Program-made: the position numbers and the translations under genes
Assembly: GCF_013359905.1 (NCBI RefSeq)
Contig: NZ_JABMCC010000121.1
Span: forward strand, 744,001-808,000
Origin: Paenibacillus taichungensis
GTDB taxonomy: Bacteria; Bacillota; Bacilli; Paenibacillales; Paenibacillaceae
DNA length: 64,000 bases
Direction: 5' to 3'
Notes under the pieces: generated by a model
The model's database searches: none
Seen by the model: only the letters and a program-made list of their open reading frames with translations
What the model was told of the DNA's origin: nothing
Shown: positions 1-7,431 of the stretch, in pieces
Layout: each line of letters starts with the position of its first letter
Numbering within the stretch: position 1 is the stretch's first letter

Positions 1-1
1 G

Positions 2-358
2 CCTCATGTTTTAAACTTCTTCCCTTGTAAAGGATATTTTGAAAAAAAGTTTGAACAAGCGATTCAGGCGAGGCTAGATGAAGTATCTGCCCGAATCGAG
101 CATGACCCAGAATTGAGTCGTGTACGTGAGGAAAAGGACGAAGCGTTCGAAGGATTGTTTGCTGGCAAGGATATCGAGGAAACACCTGAATATGCTGAGT
201 GGGAGAGCCGATACATTCTCAGTAAAGGAATAGAGAATGAGCGGTTGTATATTCAAGGGCTGAGGGATGGGGTTAAGCTCACAGTATCCTTACTGGGCCA
301 GTCGATGCTGGAGGAGAGCAATACAAAGGCTCATCAACCCTCTAACGCGAACCCGTAA
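2..358 (+). CDS. Small hypothetical protein, 5' end outside the window
   Basis: The frame is open from the left edge to a TAA at 356-358. It has no ATG, GTG or TTG before a TTG at 113, which has no ribosome site, so the gene probably begins outside the window. The visible product is about 118 residues, acidic and helical, with charged segments (RVREEKDEAFEGL) and a C-terminal part ending near SLLGQSML. I do not recognise it; small helical DUF proteins look broadly similar. It converges on the decayed solute-binding gene on the minus strand and shares the hairpin at 393-425 with it. Confidence 0.5.
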   Translation, partial: PHVLNFFPCKGYFEKKFEQAIQARLDEVSARIEHDPELSRVREEKDEAFEGLFAGKDIEETPEYAEWESRYILSKGIENERLYIQGLRDGVKLTVSLLGQSMLEESNTKAHQPSNANP

Positions 359-392
359 GACAGGGGAGCGACCTCAATCTCTACCTAAAAAA

Positions 393-430
393 ACAGCCGA
401 AGCGTGTAACTATCGCTTCGGCTGTTTTTA
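393..430. terminator. Bidirectional intrinsic terminator
   Basis: A perfect 12-bp stem (ACAGCCGAAGCG, 393-404, with 414-425) encloses a 9-nt loop. T-rich sequence follows on the plus strand and an A-run precedes it, so it can work in both directions, for the plus-strand gene ending at 358 and the decayed minus-strand gene. A near copy of this hairpin lies at 3769-3805, in the same place relative to the intact gene. Confidence 0.9.
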
Positions 431-458
431 TAATCTCTACTTTTCTAAAATCCAAATC

Positions 459-996
459 TTACTTCGCACTTACCGACTTGAACCATTCATTCACTTCTTG
501 CGTGATCTGATCACCGCCATTGGATTTCCAGTTGGCGACGAATTGGTCAAAGGCATCAACCGGCAGTTGGCCAGCTTCACGAGTGTTTTCATGTACAGAT
601 CCGGGATACGTGCTGGGCCAGTCAGGAAAAGGAATTCGTTGGAGAAGTCTTTGATCTTCTCTTTGTCACTGGTCGGTTGTCCGTCGATGATATCCCAGTC
701 GTAACCTTTGGCGAAGCCGTATTCATACTCACTGCCCGCAGCCGGGTTAGCCAGGTTATCGAGCAGGTAGTTGTAGTACAGGAAGATGGCTTCTGGATGC
801 TTCGCATCCTTGTTAATCATGATACTTGCGTTGACACCAGAGTTCTGCCACTTCGTACCGATCTTGCCGTCTGGGCCAGCAGGAACAGGGTGAAGCTTTA
901 TACTTTGAGCCAGGTACGTTCTTGATCAGATCGGATGCAGGCCAGTCTAGAACCCAGTTGGAGCCTGGCAGGATGCCCGCGTGCCCGGCATAAGTC
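459..996 (-). pseudogene. Decayed 3' copy of the neighbouring solute-binding lipoprotein gene
   Basis: This stretch matches the last part of the intact binding-protein gene at 3846-5528, in the same orientation. From its 5' side it encodes the GILPGSNWVLDWP region, then a 1-base insertion (GGGTGAAGC near 888-896, against GGGTAAGC in the intact gene) breaks the frame. It then encodes the MINKDAKHPEAIFLYYNY region, and a 208-bp internal deletion at 566-573 shifts the frame again. The original C-terminus (WFKSVSAK, stop at 459-461) is still readable. Signal peptide, lipobox and N-terminal half are missing. Similarity ends near 996, just before the sigma-factor gene. It cannot make a working binding protein. 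Confidence 0.93.
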
Positions 997-1008
997 GAAG
1001 TTAGCAAA

Positions 1009-1557
1009 TCAGTTTTTTTGGAGATTGTTAAGTAATTTTTTTCGGGCCCTAGCTAATCTTTGTGTAAATACAGACTCTGTTAAATGAAGTTCTTGACAGA
1101 TTTCACGATACGTTTTTCCCTCCACATAAAATAATAGAAGAGCTACTTGATAGTCTAATTTCAACTCGTCAATTGCTCTGTAAAGTTCTTCGTTAGTCTC
1201 TGTTCTCTCTACTTCTCGTTCCACAGTAAGTGCATCACTGAGAGTTTCAGTATTGTAACTACAGGGGTGTGCCAAAAAGCGGCGCTCTTTATTCAACTTT
1301 CTTAAGTAATCTAAAGTAGTATTATAGGTCAGGCGTTTAATCCAAGCTGGGATATTTGCATCTGATCTAATATATGGACCCTTTGTAATTGCTTTAATGA
1401 AAGCATCCTGAATAATATCTTCTGTTAATGAGTGATCAAGTATCATGGAATAAACCTTTGGATATACGAACTTGTAAAAAGAGCTATACACCGTTTCCTG
1501 AATTGTTGAATCGACACTGTCTAGTGGGTCTCTAAAAAAATCAAACCATTGAACCAT
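1009..1557 (-). CDS. ECF-type RNA polymerase sigma factor
   Basis: A 182-residue sigma-70 family protein of ECF size. Region 2 spans about residues 24-90 (LTEDIIQDAFIKAI, then IPAWIKRLTYNTTLDYLRK) and region 4 about 128-178 (LDYQVALLLFYVEGKTYREI, then a helix-turn-helix ending RARKKLLNNL). The ATG at 1557 has GGAGGA a few bases upstream on the minus strand. No anti-sigma gene follows; downstream is only the decayed binding-protein copy. The divergent genes encode an anchored and a secreted protein, the first behind a possible ECF promoter (1735-1762). I infer that this factor controls that secreted module. It is AT-rich compared with the transporter genes on either side. Confidence 0.9.
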   Translation of the reverse strand: MVQWFDFFRDPLDSVDSTIQETVYSSFYKFVYPKVYSMILDHSLTEDIIQDAFIKAITKGPYIRSDANIPAWIKRLTYNTTLDYLRKLNKERRFLAHPCSYNTETLSDALTVEREVERTETNEELYRAIDELKLDYQVALLLFYVEGKTYREICQELHLTESVFTQRLARARKKLLNNLQKN

Positions 1558-1870
1558 ACGTGTCCTCCATAAATTTTTATGTAATTAACACGAAACAGAA
1601 CAATCTGTTATTTGTTAATTATACATCTTATATGGAATAATAAGTTATTAAATTTTGTTGATTCATAAAACTATGTGATTCAATTGATTTTTTAATTTTA
1701 CATATTCATACTTTTTTCGTTAGATAATGCAGATTGTAACGTTATATATGTATGCACCTATACACCATGAATTTAATTCTGCGAGGGTTTGGGAGGAGCT
1801 GATAAGGAAAGGAGGACGTTAATTATGTGTTAAGCTTAAAGAAACAAGGGCAGAAGTGAGGTATGGTTAT
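1558..1870. other. Divergent AT-rich intergenic region
   Basis: This region separates the sigma-factor gene from the anchored/secreted protein pair. It holds the possible ECF promoter at 1735-1762, a 6-bp inverted repeat (AACAGA/TCTGTT near 1594-1609) just upstream of the sigma gene, and a strong Shine-Dalgarno site (1809-1815) followed by a two-codon reading frame (ATG TGT TAA, 1825-1833). No longer gene is visible. Confidence 0.6.
1735..1762 (+). promoter_or_regulatory. Candidate ECF-sigma promoter of the anchored/secreted protein pair
   Basis: TGTAAC at 1735-1740 is followed after 16 bp by CCTATA. This resembles the AAC-type -35 and CGTA-like -10 of ECF promoters. The same -35 hexamer, with the same 16-bp spacing, occurs before the ECF sigma gene at 18669-19178. 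The -10 is not a perfect match, so this is a candidate only. Confidence 0.45.
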
Positions 1871-2470
1871 ATGAAAAAAAAATCTAAATACTTAATCTTG
1901 CTTTTTATTTTTATTGTGATTGTGTCTATTCTGTTTTTTTTGAATTTCAACAAAAAGGAAACCAATGAGCCAGTTGTAAATGGAGATATTATTCAAGTTA
2001 AAAACTTTGATCTGGATGCTAGATCAACAAATTTAAAAACAATGACAGAAGGATCGATATTCGTTGAGGGTGAGAAGGAGCATATTGATCATATAAAAAT
2101 AGTAGCACATGTAGAGATTGACCCCGCTGACTGGGGTGGTGTTGCATTTTATATCCCTGACCAATGGAGTGTCTCCAGCATCACCAGTAGTTACCCTGAA
2201 TCTCAATCGGGACTGAAGCCCGTTGAGTATGTATCAACCTGGATGAATTCTTCTGATGACTCTTCATGGCGCACAATGATTGAAATTGGGAGAGAACGAA
2301 ATTACAAAACAAATGGCGGAGGTACTGGAACGATTGTAATCGATTTAATCCCGGATAAAAAGGATAAGTCTCCCTCTGAGTCATTAAAAATTGGTATTGA
2401 GGTCGGGTCAGAAGAGAAAGATGGAAAAAGAGTAATGGGCACAGATTCAGTTGAAGTTCCTGTATTTTAA
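1871..2470 (+). CDS. Membrane-anchored extracytoplasmic protein of unknown function
   Basis: About 199 residues. ATG 1871 is preferred over the GTG at 1856 because GTGAGGT lies just before it. Residues 1-8 are basic (MKKKSKYL), then comes one strongly hydrophobic segment (about 6-25), and the rest is hydrophilic with beta-type sequence (GGVAFYIPDQWSVSSI) and no Cys lipobox, so it should be anchored with its body outside the cell. It lies 57 bp before the secreted protein gene and probably shares its transcript. The cytoplasmic tail is too short for a normal anti-sigma domain. A partner, chaperone or immunity role for the secreted protein is possible; no family is recognised. Confidence 0.75.
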   Translation: MKKKSKYLILLFIFIVIVSILFFLNFNKKETNEPVVNGDIIQVKNFDLDARSTNLKTMTEGSIFVEGEKEHIDHIKIVAHVEIDPADWGGVAFYIPDQWSVSSITSSYPESQSGLKPVEYVSTWMNSSDDSSWRTMIEIGRERNYKTNGGGTGTIVIDLIPDKKDKSPSESLKIGIEVGSEEKDGKRVMGTDSVEVPVF

Positions 2471-2527
2471 AGTACTTAATTTTGATTTCTTGTTGTAGGA
2501 AACAAATACTAAAAGGAGTTGACCTGA

Positions 2528-3739
2528 ATGAATTCATTATTGAGAAAGCCTTTAAAAAGAACTATAAGCGCACTGCTAGTTACAAGTATTTTTTCGACAA
2601 TATTGTTTGGAAATCATGCTTTTGCAGCGGATCAGCCTGTCAATCATACAGAGGCGAGTAATTCCTTTACTTGGAATGAAGCTGGTAATAACCACTATGA
2701 CATTTATACCGCTTATTCGATTGGATTTATGGGTGCGGAATGGTCAAGTTCCCGCCGAGCGTGGGGATTTAACTACAGATTGGTTGGAACAGGAGCAAGT
2801 AGATACAACGATAAAGCTACTAGTAGAATAAGAATAGCTTCATTTGATATAAAGGGAACATCTAATACTAGCAAATTAGCTTTATGGTCTACTGCAGATA
2901 GTAAGTATATTGGCTCTGCGCCAGAATCTTCAGGTTCAAAACCAGGCTATAGCTCTCTTGCTGGCGCTGTTATTGGTTTTGCAATTACAGCTATTAACAG
3001 TTTAAGTGCTGGATATGCATGGTCAATTGTTGGATTAGTTGATGCAATGCGTAGTACAGTGGATGACGTTATTTCGACAGATAATCGATTGTGGAGGAAG
3101 TGGGATTGGTCATCTGATATTTCAGATACCGGTCAGTACTTCTGGTTCATCGCTGATGTGGAGCCTAACCAGACTGCCCAAATATCAACTGAATATATGA
3201 TTTTTGGTCCGGGTTACGAACTCTTATCTGCGGGTGTAAGATACCGGAATCTTGAAGCTGGTAGTGCAGGAAAGAGTTTAGCAGCTAAAACGAATGAAAA
3301 TTGGAACCCGGGAATGATGTCGGTAACAGAAAAAGAGAAGTACGGAATCGAAGAAATTCCAAGAGAGCAATTTGACAAAAGAGCGAAGGAACTGAATATC
3401 TCTTCAAGAAGTATTGAGGAATTTACGAATTCAGATGAAGATGTTTTTTATTACGCACATGATTTTAAGGAATATGAAGTAAGCCAACCAGAGATTGCGG
3501 CCACTTCGTCTAAAGCTGATTTAATTCAAGAAATAAATCAAAGCTTGGAAAGAAGTTCAAAAATTGTTGAAGCTTTCTCAACTAATGAAGTTCTCCAAGA
3601 AGAGGATCAGGCTATTATTGAGAAACATACGATCAAAATAATGAAATTGAAAGAACTCTTAAACAAGGTGCAATCTTTAAATGAAGAGGACTCAGGAGCT
3701 ATAAATGCTCAAAGGAAAGCTTTCCAAAACGAAGCTTAG
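2528..3739 (+). CDS. Secreted protein of unknown function next to an ECF sigma factor
   Basis: A 403-residue protein with a Sec signal peptide (basic start, hydrophobic core, cleavage after NHAFA near residue 33). The N-terminal half is aromatic and beta-rich (WNEAGNNHYDIYTAYSIGF). Residues about 136-170 form a Gly/Ala-rich hydrophobic stretch (GAVIGFAITAINSLSAGYAW) that could be a hairpin membrane segment. A second beta region (GQYFWFIADVEPNQ) follows, and the last 80 residues are charged and helical. Ribosome site AAAGGAG lies about 10 bases before ATG 2528. No catalytic motif is visible. The hydrophobic middle is compatible with a pore-forming or bacteriocin-like protein, but this is inference. 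Confidence 0.8.
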   Translation: MNSLLRKPLKRTISALLVTSIFSTILFGNHAFAADQPVNHTEASNSFTWNEAGNNHYDIYTAYSIGFMGAEWSSSRRAWGFNYRLVGTGASRYNDKATSRIRIASFDIKGTSNTSKLALWSTADSKYIGSAPESSGSKPGYSSLAGAVIGFAITAINSLSAGYAWSIVGLVDAMRSTVDDVISTDNRLWRKWDWSSDISDTGQYFWFIADVEPNQTAQISTEYMIFGPGYELLSAGVRYRNLEAGSAGKSLAAKTNENWNPGMMSVTEKEKYGIEEIPREQFDKRAKELNISSRSIEEFTNSDEDVFYYAHDFKEYEVSQPEIAATSSKADLIQEINQSLERSSKIVEAFSTNEVLQEEDQAIIEKHTIKIMKLKELLNKVQSLNEEDSGAINAQRKAFQNEA

Positions 3740-3768
3740 AATAAAGCTAGGTTAACTAGATATAGAAA

Positions 3769-3811
3769 ACAAGCCGAAGCGATGGCAATGCACGCTTCGG
3801 CTTGTTTTTTA
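3769..3811. terminator. Bidirectional intrinsic terminator
   Basis: A perfect 13-bp stem (ACAAGCCGAAGCG, 3769-3781, with 3793-3805) has an 11-nt loop and a T-run at 3805-3810. It serves the secreted-protein gene on the plus strand and the binding-protein gene on the minus strand. It is a near copy of the hairpin at 393-425. Confidence 0.9.
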
Positions 3812-3845
3812 ATACTTTTTTTGACCTGTGTTAATTCATCAATTC

Positions 3846-5528
3846 TTACTTCCCACTCACCGATTTAAACCAATCATTTACTTCTTGTGTGATCTGATCT
3901 CCGCCATTGGATTTCCAGTTGGCAACAAATTGGTCAAAGGCATCAACCGGCAGTTGGCCATAGATGATTTTGTTGAAGGTTTCCATCTCGGACTGGCGGA
4001 GCAGGTTCCATTTGGATACCATGGTTGGTGTGGCTGCGCCAGTAAAGTAGTTTTGTTTACGGATGTCGATCTGGGACATAACGACTTTACCTGCATACCA
4101 GTTTTCCGGTTTACGGAATTCAGCCATTTGTTTCTCGTAAGGTGTTTCAGGCTTCTCGCCGTTGGCCAGCTTCACGAGTGTTTTCATGTACAGATCCGGG
4201 ATACGTGCTGGACCGGTCAGGAACGGGAATTCGTTGGAGAAGTCTTTGATCTTCTCTTTGTCACTGGTCGGTTGTCCGTCAATGATATCCCAGTCGTAAC
4301 CTTTGGCGAAGCCGTATTCATACTCACTGCCCGCAGTCGGGTTAGCCAGGTTATCGAGCAGGTAGTTGTAGTACAGGAAGATGGCTTCTGGATGCTTCGC
4401 ATCCTTGTTAATCATGATACTTGCGTTGACACCAGAATTCTGCCACTTCGTACCGATCTTGCCGTCTGGGCCAGCCGGAACAGGGTAAGCTTTATATTTT
4501 GAGCCAGGTACGTTCTTCAGCAGGTCAGGTGCCGGCCAGTCGGGTACCCAGTTTGCTCCAGGCAAAATGCCCGCTTTTCCAGCGGTCCAGCTCTCAGCGG
4601 ATTTGCCTTCGTCCCACAGGGCGGAGTCGGTATGGATATAACCTTTGTCCATCCATTCAGCCAGCTTGGCAAGGGCTTGTTTCGCACCCGGGTTAACGGA
4701 GCCGTACTCCAGATTGCCGTTTGCGTCTTTGTTCCATTGCTCCTCGATTGTGCCGTATGCACCGAACAACCAGTCGAGCCCGCCCATCCAGGTGTTGGTG
4801 TTATTTTTCAGCGAGATCGCCAGCGGGAATACTTTGTCTGGAGACAGACCGTCCGGGTTCTCGTTTTTGAATTTGTCCATGATGTTCTCAAGGTCTGCGA
4901 TGGTTTTCGGAGCTTCCAGGTTCAGCTTCTCCATCCAGTCCTCACGTAGCCAGAGTAGCGTATCGTCGTTATCCGTATACTCCATGATCGGCATGTTGTA
5001 TTTCTTGCCATCCTTGGTGAATGGATACCACAGTTCAGGATGTGCTGCTGCGTGATCTTTCAGGGTCTGACTCGCGTACTTGTCGAACAACTCATCAATG
5101 GCGATGAATTGACCGGAGTCGATCAACTGATTGGTCAATACCGCATTGGTCGGTACGGACACGAAATCAGGCAGCTTCTCGCCAGAGGCGATAGCCAGTT
5201 GAAGCTTTTGTCTGTATTGATCGTCATTGGCCGGATACCAGGTATCTTTATGCTTCATACCCAGCGTTTCCAGCATCCAGCGATCGTGCACGTTATTTTC
5301 TTTGGTGTCCCCTTGCACGTATTTCTTCGGCATCAATACCGAGCTGAATTCGATGGGTGGGTCGTATTTTCCTTTGGCAAAAGCAGCTTCTGCTTCAGCT
5401 GAACCGACGGTTGCCGGTGTATCATCTTTGGTACCATTGTCACTGGCTGTATCGCCACTGCCGCACGCAGTGATCGTGATGAGCGCGATAACCATGAGCA
5501 GTGACCACCATGTTTTGAATTTGATCAT
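3846..5528 (-). CDS. Extracellular solute-binding lipoprotein of a CUT1-type sugar ABC transporter (LplA-like)
   Basis: A 560-residue lipoprotein with a type II signal (residues 1-21) and a lipobox ending ITAC with Cys22. The mature protein has the length and motifs of the large LplA/LipO group (RDDQYRQKLQLAIASGEKLP-like region, WMGGLDWLFGAYGTIEEQW, and a C-terminal NDWFKSVSGK). It should sit on the outer face of the membrane and pass an oligosaccharide to the two permeases at 9416-11267. It follows the kinase and regulator genes on the same strand, as is usual in Paenibacillus uptake loci. AGGGGGA precedes the ATG. No ATPase gene is nearby, so a shared MsmX-type ATPase is likely. A decayed 3' copy lies at 459-996. 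Confidence 0.93.
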   Translation of the reverse strand: MIKFKTWWSLLMVIALITITACGSGDTASDNGTKDDTPATVGSAEAEAAFAKGKYDPPIEFSSVLMPKKYVQGDTKENNVHDRWMLETLGMKHKDTWYPANDDQYRQKLQLAIASGEKLPDFVSVPTNAVLTNQLIDSGQFIAIDELFDKYASQTLKDHAAAHPELWYPFTKDGKKYNMPIMEYTDNDDTLLWLREDWMEKLNLEAPKTIADLENIMDKFKNENPDGLSPDKVFPLAISLKNNTNTWMGGLDWLFGAYGTIEEQWNKDANGNLEYGSVNPGAKQALAKLAEWMDKGYIHTDSALWDEGKSAESWTAGKAGILPGANWVPDWPAPDLLKNVPGSKYKAYPVPAGPDGKIGTKWQNSGVNASIMINKDAKHPEAIFLYYNYLLDNLANPTAGSEYEYGFAKGYDWDIIDGQPTSDKEKIKDFSNEFPFLTGPARIPDLYMKTLVKLANGEKPETPYEKQMAEFRKPENWYAGKVVMSQIDIRKQNYFTGAATPTMVSKWNLLRQSEMETFNKIIYGQLPVDAFDQFVANWKSNGGDQITQEVNDWFKSVSGK

Positions 5529-5636
5529 TGTTCAATCCCCCTACGATGTATGATCTTTACAAGTGTAACTGTACCAATTTGGGCGGGAGGGCATCTATAT
5601 GAGTTTGTTAGTTTCGATAGGACTCTCTTATGCAAA

Positions 5637-7244
5637 TTAATGTTGGTCTCTATATTCTTGCGGCGTGACGCCGAATTGACGCTTGAACACTTTGATAAAA
5701 TAAGCCGGGTCCATATAGCCAATCTCCATGCTGATTTCATATACTTTTTTGGTGGTCGTAACGAGCTTGTGACAGGCCCGATCCATGCGCAGGCGCGAGA
5801 TATAATCACTGATGCCTTCACCCGTTTCGATCTTATAGATCTTGGACAAATGGGTCGGATGCAGATTAACATGGTCGGCCAGTACACGCAAAGAAACATC
5901 CAGATGCAGGTTTTTATCTGTAAAATCCTGAATCTTCTTCACATACTCGGAACGGATGTCCTTGATCTCGTTGGACGTGCCTTCTTTGAGTTTGCTGAGT
6001 ACACTAAGCGACCATTTACGCAGTTTACTGATGGTGGTAAAAGCTTCTCCGCTCTGTAACCACTCGATATCGTCACCCATTAAGTTAGCCAAAGTCAGTT
6101 TGTTACGGTGTGCGAGATTGGTGAACGAAGCCGTAATTAAAAAACCAGCCTCCATGCAATGCTCCCATGATTCCGACCATTTCTCATCCAGCTCCGCGCA
6201 GACGGCCAGTATTTTTTCTTCTGCCGCATCCCATTGACCACTCTCTAACAAATGAATGAACGTGGGCGGGGTATACAGGACATCCAGCGGACCTTGTGCC
6301 GAGGGAGTTTCCACGTCGCTGACCCGCATAACGAACTCGCGCTCGTCGCCGACAATTTGCCGGAAATAAGCGGAGGCTTGCCGAAAACGATCATATAGCT
6401 GATCGGGAAACGCGAACCATTCGGTGATGACGATAGAGAGGGAACCCTTCAGAAACTGCTTAACTTTGGACTGAAGTTGTACGGAAAGCTTCTCCAGTAT
6501 GGTTTCTTTGCCAATGTCGGTGTTGTTCACTTTCAGTTGAAGCAGAAACACCAGATATCCATGCTCCTCCTTCACGCCCCACACTTCCATAAACTCATCC
6601 ATAATCTCTTCCGCCATATTGATGACCGCATATTCAAGCAAGGTTTGGTCGTTGTTGTCATATTGCCCGAATTCTTCTTCCATACGTACAAGCATTAACG
6701 CACAATCCCCGGCGTGGAATGGCAGATCGTAATTGGCAAGTTTTCGTGCCCATTCACTCGAGGCAATTCGATGTCCCTGCAAAGCCTCAAGGAGCAGTCG
6801 ACCCCGCAAATGTGGCAGATTCTCCCGTAGGGTAAACTGGGTTCGTTTCAGTGAACTGACGAGTTCCCATTCGGTATTTAATTGATCGATGGCCTTCTGA
6901 ACGGCTCCCATCAATTCATCGTCTGTTGGCGGCTTCAGCAAGTAATCGACGGCCTCGAACTGGATTGCTTTTTTGGCGTAATCGAATTCGGAATGTCCCG
7001 ATAAAAGAATACACTTTATTTTTTTGTCACGGACTCTGATCCGTTCGATCAGTTCAATACCTGTCATTTCGGGCATTTGAATATCCGAGATTACAATATC
7101 TATAGGGTGCGTATCGATCAGTTGAAGTGCTTCGTTCGCCGAGTATGCTTTGTGCACCTGTTCGATCCCCAGCGTATGCCACGGTTTGGTCATGGACAGG
7201 TTATCTACCCAGTGTGCTTCATCGTCTACGATGATCATTTGCAT
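5637..7244 (-). CDS. YesN-type response regulator with AraC DNA-binding domain
   Basis: A 535-residue protein. The N-terminal receiver domain has acidic residues D7/D8, phospho-acceptor Asp54 (VISDIQMPEMTG) and Lys104 (YLLKPP). A long middle region of unknown fold follows. The C-terminal hundred residues are an AraC/XylS double helix-turn-helix (LRVLADHVNLHPTHLSKIYK and YFIKVFKRQFGVTPQEYRDQ). It should be phosphorylated by the kinase encoded just upstream (7432-9246) and activate the sugar transporter genes. It lies between kinase and binding-protein genes on the same strand, but a 187-bp gap holding a palindromic repeat separates it from the kinase gene. Confidence 0.94.
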   Translation of the reverse strand: MQMIIVDDEAHWVDNLSMTKPWHTLGIEQVHKAYSANEALQLIDTHPIDIVISDIQMPEMTGIELIERIRVRDKKIKCILLSGHSEFDYAKKAIQFEAVDYLLKPPTDDELMGAVQKAIDQLNTEWELVSSLKRTQFTLRENLPHLRGRLLLEALQGHRIASSEWARKLANYDLPFHAGDCALMLVRMEEEFGQYDNNDQTLLEYAVINMAEEIMDEFMEVWGVKEEHGYLVFLLQLKVNNTDIGKETILEKLSVQLQSKVKQFLKGSLSIVITEWFAFPDQLYDRFRQASAYFRQIVGDEREFVMRVSDVETPSAQGPLDVLYTPPTFIHLLESGQWDAAEEKILAVCAELDEKWSESWEHCMEAGFLITASFTNLAHRNKLTLANLMGDDIEWLQSGEAFTTISKLRKWSLSVLSKLKEGTSNEIKDIRSEYVKKIQDFTDKNLHLDVSLRVLADHVNLHPTHLSKIYKIETGEGISDYISRLRMDRACHKLVTTTKKVYEISMEIGYMDPAYFIKVFKRQFGVTPQEYRDQH

Positions 7245-7276
7245 GGTGTTTACTCCTTAAAAGTAGAATCTCTTTA

Positions 7277-7426
7277 TTTCACGTGGTCACTACACGGTCA
7301 GAACCATCTCTCAATCGCTGTTATCCCCAGATTTTTTTGAATCTCTAATCAATGGGGAAATCCGGGGATAAAGGCGAGCGCTTCGCTTTTCGAGATTTGT
7401 TCTGCCCGTTCCGTTTAGCGTGTAAT
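7277..7426. repeat. Palindromic dispersed repeat, copy 1 (MITE or REP-like)
   Basis: About 150 bp that match, in inverted orientation, the sequence at 24307-24455. The core runs from GGTCAGAA (7296) to TTCTG (7404). It contains paired blocks that can fold on themselves, including TTATCCCCAGATTT with AAATCCGGGGATAA. Outer parts (CACTACA near 7287, GTGTAA near 7420) also match the other copy. It fills the space between the kinase and regulator genes and has no reading frame of note. The folded RNA could weaken read-through from kinase to regulator. Confidence 0.85.
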
Positions 7427-7431
7427 GTAGC

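Noticed and set aside
267..704. 145-codon plus-strand frame across the terminator and the decayed binding-protein copy
   Set aside because: It is the reverse strand of the pseudogene and runs through a terminator. There is no ribosome site and no family character.
1871..2470. Anchored protein as anti-sigma factor for the ECF sigma at 1009-1557
   Set aside because: Its cytoplasmic part is only a few residues before the membrane helix, too short for a known anti-sigma domain, and it is divergent from the sigma gene.
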